From: Paraburkholderia bryophila
Lineage (GTDB): Bacteria; Pseudomonadota; Gammaproteobacteria; Burkholderiales; Burkholderiaceae
DNA: 64,000 nucleotides
Assembly: GCF_013409255.1 (NCBI RefSeq)
Contig: NZ_JACCAS010000001.1
Coordinates: 2,046,001 to 2,110,000 of the forward strand
Reading direction: 5' to 3'
This document shows, piece by piece, positions 8,505-17,687 of the stretch. The notes below the pieces were generated by a model that was not told the DNA's origin, did no database searches, and saw nothing but the letters and a program-made list of their open reading frames with translations. Every line of letters begins with the position of its first letter. Position 1 is the stretch's first letter. The position numbers and the translations under genes were made by a program.

Positions 8505-9433
8505 ATGAGTGTCCGCCGCCTCAATCACGTCGTCGCGCTCGCGGAAGAAGGCAGCTTCGCGCGCGCGGCCGAACGGGTGCATCTCAGCCAGCCGGCGCTA
8601 AGCCGCAGCATTCAGGCAATCGAAGACGAACTCGGCTTGCGCCTGTTCGATCGCGCCGCACGCGGTGTGGCGGTCACGCAAGCCGGCAAGACTATCGTCG
8701 AACGCGCGCGCCGCGTCCTGTTCGAGGCGAACTGCCTGGTGCGCGACGCGGAACTGCTGAAGACACACGAAATCGGCGAGGTGCAATCGGCCTCGGTCCT
8801 TATCCGGCCACGATCCTGCTGCCCGATCTGCTGGTGGGTTTCGCGCGGCTGCATCCGAACGTCGGGCTGAAGCTCGAACTCAACCACGCGCACGCGATGA
8901 TCGACATGTTGCTCGCCGAGCAACTCGATTTCATCGTGATCGACAAACGCGTGCTGCCCGACAACCCTGCCCTCGCGATCAAACCCTTGCGGCGACACGA
9001 CGGCCGCTGGTTCGGCCGCGCGGGCCATCCGCTGGCGAGCCGTGAAGCGGTCTCCGCCGTCGATCTGCGCAAATTCCCGCTCGTGACCGTGCCGCTGCCG
9101 CCGTTCATGCACAGCGCCGTGCATCGGCTATTGAAGATTCGCTCGCACGAGAAAATTCCGGTGCAACTGGAATGCAACGACGTGCGGGTCCTGAAGTCGT
9201 TCGTCGAACAGACGGACGCGCTGCTGTTCGCTACGGCCTCCTCGGTCCACAAGGAACTCGCTGCGCGCACGCTCGTGCCGATCGCCGTGAAAGACGCCCC
9301 TCGCATCGGGCTCGCGTTCGCGCTGGTGGTGCTCGCGGATCGCACCCTATCCCCCGCCGGCGAAGTGGCGCTCGCTCTCGCCGGACAGATGCTGAACGAC
9401 GTCAACCTCGACGCCGTGGAACCCGTCAAATGA
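8505..9433 (+). pseudogene. LysR-family regulator broken by a one-base frameshift
   Basis: The first part encodes an intact LysR helix-turn-helix (LNHVVALAEEGSFARAAERV, HLSQPALSRSIQAIEDELGL). After EIGEVQ, near 8784-8786, the reading continues only in another frame as IGLGPYPATILLPDLLVGFA, RLHPNVGLKLELNHAHAMID and so on to the stop at 9433. Restoring one base (CA-ATC to CAN-ATC) rebuilds a normal ~310-residue regulator, so this is a single deletion or a sequencing error. It is divergent from the DUF1254 gene, its likely target. If the deletion is real, the protein keeps the DNA-binding domain and loses effector binding. Confidence 0.85.
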
Positions 9434-9668
9434 ACGACGCGGCGCGACGCTCCGCACATGCGTGTTCTGCAAGCTCTGCATGCGAATAATGCAATGGCTT
9501 TATTGATTTCCTCGACTTCAAATTAGCACGGACATTCTTTTTTCCGAGCAAGGCAAGTCCGGCAACGCTCGACCGGACAGGCGCCCTGGCATTTGCCAGT
9601 GCGCCACCTCGCTCCAGTCCGCGCGAAAGAAGCCCGCAACAGGCGGAAATCATAAAGAGGAGACATGC

Positions 9669-10787
9669 ATGCGTTCGATCGGCCAAAGTCTTGGCGCAAT
9701 TCCATTGATGCTCGCGGCTTGCGGCGCATCCGCAGCTGAGTCCGGCGTCACGCTTTACGGCGTTGCCGATACTTTCGTTCAATACCTGGACAACGGCGGA
9801 GCCCATTCGTACTCGCTCAGAAGCGGTGGGTCCACGGGCTCGCTGTTCGGCCTGAAAGGCAATGAAGATCTGGGCGGCGGCCTGAGCGCGCAGTTCAATC
9901 TCGAGAACGGCTTCAACCTCAACAACGGGACAGGCTTCGCCGACACCACCGCGCTTTTCTATCGTCAGGCGTGGGTCGGATTGAGCGACGCGAAGTACGG
10001 TTCTCTCACGTTGGGCCGCCAGTATGAGCCGAGCTTTCGCGCGGTGTATCCGACCGATCCGTTCCGTGCCAACGAGGTGCTATCGCCGTTTTCAGCGCTG
10101 GTTCTAACCGTCGATCGAAACACGCTGTCCACGCAATACGATAGCGGACGGGCCAGCAACTCGATTCTCTATCAGTCGCCGAATCTGAAAGGCCTGCAGT
10201 TTTACGGCATGTATGCGTTCGCCTCGACAGTCACGCAGCCCGTTCCGGCGACGACCGGCAACATGCTGAATCTGGCGGCGAGCTATTCGGGCTACGGCCT
10301 GTATGCCGCCGTGGCATACGTCAACCAGCATGCGGGGCAAGAGACCCTTGCCGGTTTGCCGGCGCCATTGAGTTTGCTTGGCACCGAGCACTTTATCGGC
10401 GCACTCGCGTACCGGGTGGGCATCGTGAATTTCCAGTTCAACTATTCGTACCAGCGCGCCGAAAACGCGCCGGGTCATTCTCTGGCCGCGCTGCTTGGAA
10501 CCGCGCACTCGCTCAGCACGGTGGAGTTCGGCGCCACGATCCAGGCGTCGCCCGTCGATGTGATCCAGATCGCCGGAATCGAACGCGACGTGCGTGGCGC
10601 TCACGACAACGCGCCTGGGTTTCAACTCGGTGTAGAACATGCATTGTCGAAACGCACCAGCCTTTACGGCCGCGCCGGGTACATCAAGAACAACGGCAGC
10701 TCCACGGTCAGTTGGCCAGGCGTGACGGTGAGCGAGCCAGGGACGAAGCAGACGCTCGCGGTACTCGGCATGACGCATCGGTTCTGA
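9669..10787 (+). CDS. Gram-negative porin (OmpC-like, Burkholderiales type)
   Basis: This is an outer-membrane trimeric general porin of 372 residues. The ATG at 9669 follows AGAGGAG and gives a signal peptide ending near CGASAAE. The mature start SGVTLYGVADTFVQYLDNGG and the GSLFGLKGNEDLGGGLSAQF and LGRQYEPSF motifs are classic for beta-proteobacterial porins. The protein ends LAVLGMTHRF with the terminal Phe needed for barrel assembly. It sits between the broken LysR gene and a three-gene group of envelope proteins; a substrate cannot be read from sequence. Confidence 0.93.
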   Translation: MRSIGQSLGAIPLMLAACGASAAESGVTLYGVADTFVQYLDNGGAHSYSLRSGGSTGSLFGLKGNEDLGGGLSAQFNLENGFNLNNGTGFADTTALFYRQAWVGLSDAKYGSLTLGRQYEPSFRAVYPTDPFRANEVLSPFSALVLTVDRNTLSTQYDSGRASNSILYQSPNLKGLQFYGMYAFASTVTQPVPATTGNMLNLAASYSGYGLYAAVAYVNQHAGQETLAGLPAPLSLLGTEHFIGALAYRVGIVNFQFNYSYQRAENAPGHSLAALLGTAHSLSTVEFGATIQASPVDVIQIAGIERDVRGAHDNAPGFQLGVEHALSKRTSLYGRAGYIKNNGSSTVSWPGVTVSEPGTKQTLAVLGMTHRF

Positions 10788-10789
10788 TC

Positions 10790-10821
10790 GCGGCGCAGCA
10801 CGTTCCGGCGTGCTTCGCCGC
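10790..10821 (+). terminator. Hairpin after the porin gene
   Basis: GCGGCG-AGCACG pairs with CGTGCT-CGCCGC with one internal mismatch and a 6-base loop, starting 3 bases after the porin stop. There is no U-run, so termination strength is uncertain. Confidence 0.55.
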
Positions 10822-11096
10822 ACTCTATAGGTTGTTACAAAATGCGTCTTTGTCAAACCCTATAGGTTTGCTAACCTTTCAGAAACAATTCGTAACGTGG
10901 TTGCTGCCCCATCAAATCTGACGCCCCGCCTGCGGGCGTCAAAGTGACTGAGAGGGTTGAACATGGCCGTTGTTGACCGGGTATTTCGCGCTTCCACTTA
11001 CCAGAGCGATTCCCTTCTATCGGCCTTGCCGCCTGCTTAGCCAGCCTCTTTCCGAGGTACTCGAATTAACTGAAGCACACACCCCGACCCGAGGTG
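10822..11096 (+). promoter_or_regulatory. Leader/promoter region with two CTATAGGTT repeats and a hairpin
   Basis: Non-coding region before the envelope operon. CTATAGGTT occurs at 10825-10833 and again at 10860-10868, 35 bases apart, which suggests a paired activator or repressor site. An 8-bp hairpin (TGACGCCC...GGGCGTCA, 10919-10941) lies between the repeats and the gene. No good open frame is present. The regulatory role is inferred. Confidence 0.45.
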
Positions 11097-11891
11097 ATGG
11101 TGAGACTGTCGATTCGCAACAGCGCGGTTGTTCTTCTAGGTTTTTCCATTGCATCGAGTGCGTTCGCTCAAAGCGACGCCGACGACGCCAACAAGAGCAA
11201 TAACCCGCTCAATCTCGCGGCGTCGTTCAACATTCAAGACTATTACGTACCCAGCGTGCATGGCGCGATTGCGCACACCAACGACTTTCTGCTACGTCCC
11301 ACGGTGCCGTTCGGGCCTAACGGCATCGTTCCCGTCCCGCAGATTTTTCGCCTGACCGCACCGGTCAGTACGCGTCCCGACCCAACCGGCGGCTACAACA
11401 CGGGCCTCGGCGATATCAATCTGTTCGACATTTTTCTGCTTAGCCAGGGCGGAACCCAGATCGGCGTGGGGCCGCTCGTGACCTTGCCGACCGCGACCGA
11501 CCCCAGCCTCGGCACGGGCAAATGGCAAGCCGGGCTCGCGGCCGTTGTGGTGAACGCGAGCAAGGCGAGGCTGATCGGTGCGCTGGTTCAGTGGCAGCAT
11601 TCGTTCGCAGGCCAGAGTAGCCGGCCCACCGTACAGTCCCTCACCGCCGAGCCCTTCGGCATTTTCAACTTGCCCGGCGGCTGGTATATCCGCTCCACCG
11701 GCATCTGGACATTCGATCTGCAGCACGGCAGCTACTACATACCCGTGGGCCTCGGTGCGGGCAAAGCATGGAAGAGCGGCACGACGATCTACAACGCGTT
11801 TATCGAGCCGCAATATTCGGTGGCGCACTCGGGAGCGGGCGTGCCACGCTGGCAGATATTCGCCGGCCTCAATCTGACTTTCGGCAAGTAG
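11097..11891 (+). CDS. Exported outer-membrane protein, transporter-like
   Basis: This is a 264-residue protein with a signal peptide (VVLLGFSIASSAFAQ) and a body of short amphipathic strands: NLAASFNIQDYYVPSVHG, GGYNTGLGDINLFDIFLLSQ and LPGGWYIRSTGIWTFDL. It resembles the MetA-pathway/SphA-like group of outer-membrane proteins, with the typical 'GLGDIN' strand and a polar beta-barrel end (RWQIFAGLNLTFGK). GTG at 11094, ATG at 11097 and GTG at 11100 are all possible starts; the ribosome site GAGG overlaps, and ATG is chosen. It is followed 27 bases later by the second DUF1254 gene, so they are probably co-transcribed. Function unknown. Confidence 0.75.
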   Translation: MVRLSIRNSAVVLLGFSIASSAFAQSDADDANKSNNPLNLAASFNIQDYYVPSVHGAIAHTNDFLLRPTVPFGPNGIVPVPQIFRLTAPVSTRPDPTGGYNTGLGDINLFDIFLLSQGGTQIGVGPLVTLPTATDPSLGTGKWQAGLAAVVVNASKARLIGALVQWQHSFAGQSSRPTVQSLTAEPFGIFNLPGGWYIRSTGIWTFDLQHGSYYIPVGLGAGKAWKSGTTIYNAFIEPQYSVAHSGAGVPRWQIFAGLNLTFGK

Positions 11892-11918
11892 ATACGACAA
11901 CTCGCGAGGCGCGAAAAA

Positions 11919-13331
11919 ATGACGTTGCGTCCTTTACTGGTAGTGAGCGTGTTCGCGGCACTCGCCGCTTCCTGGGCTTCGCCGGGCTACACACAGACGA
12001 ACGGCGCCGCGCCGCCCACCGCATTCGCGGCTTCTGCCGCCGACGCGCGTGGCATCGCCAAAGACGCGTACCTCTACGCGTATCCGATGCTCTACAACTA
12101 CAAGACGTTGTACGAGCAGGCGGTGGATCCCACTGCGAATTCCTACGTCGGTGGCTTTGGCCGGTTTCGCAACTATTCGCAGCCTTATGGCCCGGAGAAC
12201 AAGGACATCGTCACGCCGAACAACGACACGCCGTATTCCTGGGCGTGGCTCGATCTGCGGCGCGAACCCTGGGTGCTGACGGTGCCGGCTATCCCCGACA
12301 AGCGCTATTACGTGTTCCAGTGGATCGACCTGTTCACCTACAACTTCGCGTACGTCGGCTCGCGCACGACCGGCGACGGCGCGGGCCATTACCTGTTCGC
12401 GGGACCGAACTGGCATGGCGAAACACCCAAAGGCATCGACAAGGTATTTCGCTCCGAGACGGATTTCATCGTCACGCTGGGCCGCACTGCGTTGCTCGGA
12501 CCTGCGGACGTGAAGAACCTGCAGGCGATCCAGAAGGGCTACAAATTGACGCCGCTCTCCGCGTTCGAGCACAGCGCGCCGCCTCCGCCGGCGCCGAAGC
12601 TGTCGTTTCCGAAGTGGGACGAAGCGAAGGCGACCTCGATCGACTTCATCGCCTACCTGAATTTTCTGCTGCAATTCACGCAGCCGACCCAACCCGCCGA
12701 AGCCGATTTGATGCAGCGGTTCGCGACCATCGGCATCGCGCCGGGCAAACCGTTCGATGCGTCCGCCTTGCAACCGGATCAACGCGCCGCACTCGAAGCC
12801 GGTGTCGCCGACGGCAAAGCCGCGCTCGCGAACGCGGAAAAACAGACCACGAGTTCGTTCGATCTGTTCGGTACACGGCAAGATCTCGGCAGCAACTACA
12901 CGACGCGCGCCGTGGCGGCCGCGATGGGCATCTACGGCAATACGAAAGAAGAAGCGGTGTATGTCGGCACCCGTCTGAATGCCGACCGTCAGCAATTGCT
13001 CGGCTCGCAGCCTTATGTGATCCATTTCGACAAGCAGGATTTGCCACCGGCCCAATTCTTCTGGTCGATGACCATGTATGACTTGCCCGCGCGCCACCTG
13101 GTCGCGAATCCGATTCACCGGTATTCGATCGGCGACCGGACTCAAGGCCTCAAATATGGCGACGACGGTTCGCTCGATATCTATGTTCAACATGCGTCGC
13201 CTGGGCCGGCCAGGGAGTCGAACTGGTTGCCCGCGCCAGAGGGCGCGTATGACGTGATCGCGCGAATCTATGGTCCCCAGGCGTCGGTGTTCAACGGCAA
13301 CTGGACATTCCCGGTGCCGCGGAAACAATAG
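11919..13331 (+). CDS. DUF1254/DUF1214 domain exported protein, copy 2
   Basis: This is a 470-residue exported protein with a signal peptide ending near SPGYTQT. DUF1254 features include GIAKDAYLYAYPMLYNYKTL, NNDTPYSWAWLDLRREPWVL and KRYYVFQWIDLFTYNFAYVG. The DUF1214 end has VIHFDKQDLPPAQFFWSMTM and IYVQHASPGPARESNWLPAP. It shares this architecture with the protein at 6819-8285, but the two have clearly diverged. It is flanked by two outer-membrane barrel genes in one plus-strand operon, hinting at joint work on a compound crossing the envelope; the reaction is not known. Confidence 0.85.
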   Translation: MTLRPLLVVSVFAALAASWASPGYTQTNGAAPPTAFAASAADARGIAKDAYLYAYPMLYNYKTLYEQAVDPTANSYVGGFGRFRNYSQPYGPENKDIVTPNNDTPYSWAWLDLRREPWVLTVPAIPDKRYYVFQWIDLFTYNFAYVGSRTTGDGAGHYLFAGPNWHGETPKGIDKVFRSETDFIVTLGRTALLGPADVKNLQAIQKGYKLTPLSAFEHSAPPPPAPKLSFPKWDEAKATSIDFIAYLNFLLQFTQPTQPAEADLMQRFATIGIAPGKPFDASALQPDQRAALEAGVADGKAALANAEKQTTSSFDLFGTRQDLGSNYTTRAVAAAMGIYGNTKEEAVYVGTRLNADRQQLLGSQPYVIHFDKQDLPPAQFFWSMTMYDLPARHLVANPIHRYSIGDRTQGLKYGDDGSLDIYVQHASPGPARESNWLPAPEGAYDVIARIYGPQASVFNGNWTFPVPRKQ

Positions 13332-13358
13332 CGGCGCCTGAACCAGAGAGGGAGTCGA

Positions 13359-14318
13359 ATGAAAGCGCACAGTGTCCGGCAGTGGCAATGCCACACCGCC
13401 CGTCTCGCCCTCGCGATGTGCGCGCTGAGCGCGGCGCAGGCATCGATGGCGACGGAAGGCGGCGTCGGCCGTCCGATCACGGGGATGCAGGTCACACCGT
13501 ACGCCGGTGTAGTGCCCCCCACCGCCGACTGGATCGTGTCCATCACGTCGATCTATTACGAGGGTTCGCTCGGCGCGAGCAAAAGCATTCCGATTGCCGG
13601 CACCGTGACGGCCGGGATCAACTACAACATCTCGTACAACCTGATCAACGCAATCCGGACGTGGGGCATTACCGCGGGCGGCTGGAATTTCGCGTCGTCG
13701 TTCGGCGTGCCGGTTCAGTACACCGACGTGTCGTCATTTCACGGACGCTTGCCGAACGACACCGCCACGCAGTTCAGCGATCTGTTCTTCACGCCGGTGG
13801 TCGCGGGCTACCACCTGAGCAAGACCGATCACATCGCGCTCAGTGTGCAGATGTACGCGCCGACCGGCGCCTATAACCCGAACCGGCTCGCCAATGCCGG
13901 ACAGAACACGTGGACCTTCATTCCGACGCTGGCCTACACGAAGCTGATTCCCGCGCAGAACATCGAGTTGTCGGTGAACTACGGGATCGAGTTCTACACC
14001 GCGAATAGCGACACGCATTATCACAACGCGCCGCTCAGCGTCCTCGATCTGATGGCCGTGAAACGCTTTTCGGGTGGCTGGGGCCTCGGCGTGATCGGCG
14101 GCTACATTCAGCAACTGGGCAACGACACGGGCGGCCTCGCCGAATTCACCGGCGGCTCGCGAGGTCATTCGGTGGGTATCGGCCCGATGGTGTCGTGGTC
14201 CGGCAAGGTCAGCAAAACACCGGTGTCCGCGTCGCTGCGCTGGGTCAATGAATTCGAAGTGGAGAACCGGCCGAAAGGCAACGCGGTGCAGTTGTCGATC
14301 AGCGCGACCTTCCAGTGA
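13359..14318 (+). CDS. Outer-membrane transporter of the phenol MetA-degradation family
   Basis: This is a 319-residue exported barrel protein. After a signal peptide (ALAMCALSAAQASMAT) it carries the family pattern of repeated aromatic strands: GVVPPTADWIVSITSIYYEG, DLFFTPVVAGYHLSKTDHIA, PTGAYNPNRLANAGQNTWTF and YGIEFYTANSDTHYHNAPLS. Members are found beside aromatic-compound genes and are assumed to admit hydrophobic substrates. The ribosome site AGAGAGGGAG precedes the ATG. It is 27 bases downstream of the DUF1254 gene, so the three genes from 11097 probably form one operon. Confidence 0.83.
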   Translation: MKAHSVRQWQCHTARLALAMCALSAAQASMATEGGVGRPITGMQVTPYAGVVPPTADWIVSITSIYYEGSLGASKSIPIAGTVTAGINYNISYNLINAIRTWGITAGGWNFASSFGVPVQYTDVSSFHGRLPNDTATQFSDLFFTPVVAGYHLSKTDHIALSVQMYAPTGAYNPNRLANAGQNTWTFIPTLAYTKLIPAQNIELSVNYGIEFYTANSDTHYHNAPLSVLDLMAVKRFSGGWGLGVIGGYIQQLGNDTGGLAEFTGGSRGHSVGIGPMVSWSGKVSKTPVSASLRWVNEFEVENRPKGNAVQLSISATFQ

Positions 14319-14331
14319 AGGACTCGCGTGG

Positions 14332-14350
14332 CCTAGGGAATGTCCCTGGG
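14332..14350 (+). terminator. Short hairpin after the envelope operon
   Basis: CCTAGGGA pairs with TCCCTGGG (one G-T pair) around a 3-base loop, 14 bases after the operon's last stop, followed by ATTTCG. Weak terminator candidate. Confidence 0.4.
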
Positions 14351-14580
14351 ATTTCGCGCCGTTTGCAACGCCATCTCGCCAATCTGTCTTGATTGGACTG
14401 CAGGATGGCGTATTCGCGCGCTATACAGCGCATGGTGTCGATAGCCCGAGGTGCTACGCTCAGGAAAGCAGCCTTCGCGGCCGTGAGCCGCCGTTCAGCG
14501 GCAGAATCAGCAGCCATCAGAACATACCGCGAAGCGCGATTGCCTGCGAAGGGCGAAACATCGCTGCGGGAGCGACTGCG

Positions 14581-15216
14581 ATGAAAATCAAAACTTATAT
14601 TCTAGTGACGCTGGTAGTGTTTAGCAGTGCTGCTTTCGGATGGCAGCCGCTGGTCTATCCCATTCGCAGTCAGAGCCCTTATCAGCGCAGCATCGACACC
14701 GCGACCTGCTATGCGGCGGCGAACAAGCAAACCAAAGTCAACATAGCGCACGAATCGCAGATTCCGCCGCGCCATCCTGCTGTCACCAAGACCTCATCGA
14801 CCGGTGTGCCTTCGCGGCCGCCTTTGCCGCCCAGCAGCTTCTCGGCCACGCCGCCCGGCATCGGCATGCCGGCAGCAGCAAGCGCGGCCGGCGCCAGCGC
14901 ACCGGTTGCCACGGCAGCGACGGGCGCGTCAGGGGCCAAGGCAAGCAACGCGACCAACGCAACTAATCCAGCGAGTTCGGCCAACGCGACGGCGGCCGCA
15001 TCCGCTTCGAACGCGACGGCGATGGCCGCCAATCCGGCCTCGGCGACGAGTGCGGACAATGGCGCCTCGGAAACCGCCGCGGCGAGCGCCACGGAGGTCG
15101 CTGCAGCCTCGGGCGTGAAGCTGCCGCCGCTGCCGGCGCCCGAGCCGCCGATGACACAGTATTGGGCCGCGTATGGTGCATGCATGCAGGCGCGGGGTTA
15201 CGTGGTAGCACAGTAA
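14581..15216 (+). CDS. Exported Ala/Asn/Ser-rich hypothetical protein
   Basis: I do not recognise a characterised family. The 211-residue product has a signal peptide (MKIKTYILVTLVVFSSAAFG), a short N-terminal part with one Cys (DTATCYAAANKQTK), a ~110-residue low-complexity linker with repeated N-A-T and A-S units, and a conserved-looking end (PPMTQYWAAYGACMQARGYV) with a second Cys. That ending recalls small Burkholderiales periplasmic proteins in which the N- and C-terminal cysteines pair. The ATG at 14581 is chosen over more upstream frames because it starts the signal peptide and has GGGAG before it. Confidence 0.6.
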   Translation: MKIKTYILVTLVVFSSAAFGWQPLVYPIRSQSPYQRSIDTATCYAAANKQTKVNIAHESQIPPRHPAVTKTSSTGVPSRPPLPPSSFSATPPGIGMPAAASAAGASAPVATAATGASGAKASNATNATNPASSANATAAASASNATAMAANPASATSADNGASETAAASATEVAAASGVKLPPLPAPEPPMTQYWAAYGACMQARGYVVAQ

Positions 15217-15295
15217 CCCTGCTGCACGCCTCGCTGCGGAGCCTTGTTTTCCTTGATTGTGGCGCCGGCATTCGACGCCCTTTTGCGAAACGGCA

Positions 15296-16540
15296 ATGCT
15301 TAGCGACATTACTTCCGATCAGCAGGATTATCCCCGATGCGGCCACTGCGGTGAGCCGCTAAGCGGCCGTTTTACGCGCTGTCCTTCGTGCCATGCGCAT
15401 CCGGTCGACACACTCGACGCGCATCCGGCGCCGCCTCCGTCTTTGAAGATTCCGTTGGACCCACCCCCATCGACGATCGACGCGCGACTGCCCGCGCGCA
15501 GAATCTGGCGGCCTTCGTCGCGCGCGCTGGCCAATCCCTACGACGTGGTGGAAGAGCCCGTGGTCGACGCGCCAGCGCATCAGCGATTACGGCAGTCGCT
15601 TGTGATCAGCGGTTCGGTGCTGGTGGTGGCGTCCGCGGTGTACCTGGGTTTCATCCACAGCAACGACTCGGGCGTCGGACCGCCCATCGAAGTCTCGGGC
15701 AAGGTGAAGACGCAGAATGTCGTGCCGCCGATCGCGGTGGTTCAGCATCCTGCAGCGCCGCTGGCGAATCGATCGGCAGCAGTGGCAGCGCAGCGGTCCA
15801 CAACAGTTGCAGCCCAGCATGCACCGGTTGTCACCGCTCAGCGCCCGTCGTCAACCGCGAGCACAAGCACGAACACGACCGCGACCGCGACGACACAGCG
15901 CCCTGCGGTCGCCACCGCCCAACGCGCGGCCGCCGCCGACACCCAACGACCGACCATCGCCGCCACCCAACGCACGCCGGCCACGACTACCCCACGCCTC
16001 ACGGTCATCGCTTCGCAGCGCGCCGCGGCCGTGCGCTTGCCGCCGCTCCCTCCAGCGAATCCACCGTTGCCCGCACCGCGCCGCGTCGCGGCCGCCGCAC
16101 CGGACACCCTGCGCACAGCAAGCAACACCGGCAATTCCGGCCGCAACGCCCCGGATAAATCGCGCACGGACGTCTCGCGGCATATCAAAGCCGCACGCTT
16201 CGATCTCCAGCAAAACAATCTGTCGGCGACCCGCGCGCGACTGGCCGCAGCAATCGCCGCACAACCGGATAACCGCGACGCCCTCAACATGCGCTCCACG
16301 CTCAACACGCGGGAGCAGCAACGCGACGCCCTGCTGAGCCTCGCGCGAAGTTGCGGCACGATCGCGCGCTGGACCTGCGTGCGCCATAGCGCGGGCAGTG
16401 CGCTGCAAATCGATTCGAGCAGCAAGGAAGCGCAGCGTCTCGTGATGCTCGCCGCGCGCGAAGCCGAGCCGGCGTTCACCCTGCCTGCGCCGTCCATACC
16501 CGATTCCGTGCCGGATCCACAGTTGGACAATCACCATTGA
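15296..16540 (+). CDS. Zinc-ribbon, membrane-anchored protein with AQR repeats and TPR-like end
   Basis: This is a 414-residue protein of unknown function. Residues 15-32 form a zinc ribbon (CGHC ... CPSC, four Cys). A single membrane helix lies at about 103-121 (VISGSVLVVASAVYLGFI). A ~140-residue Ala/Thr/Pro linker follows with about ten spaced 'xAQR/xTQR' units, then a helical C-terminus (HIKAARFDLQQNNLSATRAR, AALIAAQP-like) resembling a tetratricopeptide pair. The C-terminal SLARSCGTIARWTCVRHSAG contains two Cys. It is probably an inner-membrane protein with a periplasmic tail. It is 80 bases after the previous gene and convergent with the glycosyltransferase at 16614. Confidence 0.65.
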   Translation: MLSDITSDQQDYPRCGHCGEPLSGRFTRCPSCHAHPVDTLDAHPAPPPSLKIPLDPPPSTIDARLPARRIWRPSSRALANPYDVVEEPVVDAPAHQRLRQSLVISGSVLVVASAVYLGFIHSNDSGVGPPIEVSGKVKTQNVVPPIAVVQHPAAPLANRSAAVAAQRSTTVAAQHAPVVTAQRPSSTASTSTNTTATATTQRPAVATAQRAAAADTQRPTIAATQRTPATTTPRLTVIASQRAAAVRLPPLPPANPPLPAPRRVAAAAPDTLRTASNTGNSGRNAPDKSRTDVSRHIKAARFDLQQNNLSATRARLAAAIAAQPDNRDALNMRSTLNTREQQRDALLSLARSCGTIARWTCVRHSAGSALQIDSSSKEAQRLVMLAAREAEPAFTLPAPSIPDSVPDPQLDNHH

Positions 16541-16548
16541 TTGAGCCC

Positions 16549-16576
16549 GGCTTCGCAAGACCTTCGCCGCGAAGCC
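16549..16576. terminator. Hairpin between convergent genes
   Basis: GGCTTCGC (16549-16556) and GCGAAGCC (16569-16576) pair perfectly around 12 bases in the 73-base gap between two convergent genes. It could end both transcripts; neither side has a U-run. Confidence 0.4.
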
Positions 16577-16613
16577 ACGCCATGCAGACCAACACGCGCC
16601 AGCGCGCCCCGCC

Positions 16614-17687
16614 CTACCGCGTCGGCACCGCAAGCTTCACCTGATTGGCGATCGCCCGGTAGCGAGCCGCCGTATCCCTGAGCGTCAGACCGGTCAGCGA
16701 GCGTTGCGCCCGCGCCTGTCCCAACGCGGCGACCACGGCCTCGACATAGCAGCGCATATCTTCGGTATCGACCAGTTGCACGTTCGGAAATCCGTTGGCG
16801 AACGCGAAGGCCGGAATCCGGTTCGCCACGATCGGCACACCGGAGGCCAGCGCTTCGAGGAACGCCACGCTATGCGCCTCGGACTGCGACGGCATCACGA
16901 ACACGTTCGACTCCGACAGCACACGCGCCACGTCGGTACGCGGCCCGGCGACCACCACCCGCTCGCCGATGCCGAGCTGGTCGGCCAGCGCGATCACCTC
17001 GGCCTGATACTCGGGGTCTTCGATCACGCCGTAAAACACGAGGCGCGCGTCGTCCACCTGCTTGAGCACTTCGCTGAACGCGCGCACCGTGAGCAGCTGA
17101 TTTTTCACCGCGGTGTAGCGGCCAATCTGCACGACTTGCGGCGCGCAATCGCTGCGCGCCACGCTGTCTGTAAACGAAAACCGCGCGAGGTCCACGCCGT
17201 TCGGCACCACCGTCATCGACGGATGCGGTCCGATGGCCTGCACGTAATCGGTCACGCCCTGCTGCGACACGCCGATCACCACCCGCGCGCGCCCCTTCAG
17301 AAGATGTTCGACACGCCGGAACAGCGGCCGCTCGAAGTCGTTGCCCGCGGAATGCATGACGTACACGACCGGCACACGCAGCGGCAACGCGCGCGCGTAA
17401 AACGACGGAATGGTGGCGTGCGCGAAGATCACATCGGGACGGAAGCGGCGCACCGCGCGGAACAACTGCCACAGCTTGACGGGCAAACCGTGCCGATGCC
17501 GCGGGAACCAGCACTGCACGTCATGGCTCTGCAGTTCCTCGCGCAACGAAGCGAAATCGGCATGCGCGGGCAACAGCGACGCCACGCACACCGCCATCCC
17601 TTCGGCGGACTGGTCGAGCGCGAGGTCCTTCGCCAGGACTTCCGCGCCCGATAATCGTGGCGCAAGCACCAGATGAAAAACTCGCAT
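16614..17687 (-). CDS. GT4-type glycosyltransferase (EPS locus)
   Basis: Retaining GT-B glycosyltransferase of 357 residues, expected on the cytoplasmic face of the membrane adding a sugar to the undecaprenyl-linked repeat unit. The N-terminal motif MRVFHLVLAPRLSGAEVLAK and the acceptor domain precede the donor domain, with VVPNGVDLARFSF, IGRYTAVKNQ and the EX7E motif SEAHSVAFLE. The start at 17687 overlaps the flippase stop by one base (TGATG), so they are translationally coupled. A closely similar paralogue, sharing PRLSGAEVL and the ALASG-P-VANRI segment, lies at 47354-48439. Donor and acceptor sugars are unknown. Confidence 0.88.
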   Translation of the reverse strand: MRVFHLVLAPRLSGAEVLAKDLALDQSAEGMAVCVASLLPAHADFASLREELQSHDVQCWFPRHRHGLPVKLWQLFRAVRRFRPDVIFAHATIPSFYARALPLRVPVVYVMHSAGNDFERPLFRRVEHLLKGRARVVIGVSQQGVTDYVQAIGPHPSMTVVPNGVDLARFSFTDSVARSDCAPQVVQIGRYTAVKNQLLTVRAFSEVLKQVDDARLVFYGVIEDPEYQAEVIALADQLGIGERVVVAGPRTDVARVLSESNVFVMPSQSEAHSVAFLEALASGVPIVANRIPAFAFANGFPNVQLVDTEDMRCYVEAVVAALGQARAQRSLTGLTLRDTAARYRAIANQVKLAVPTR

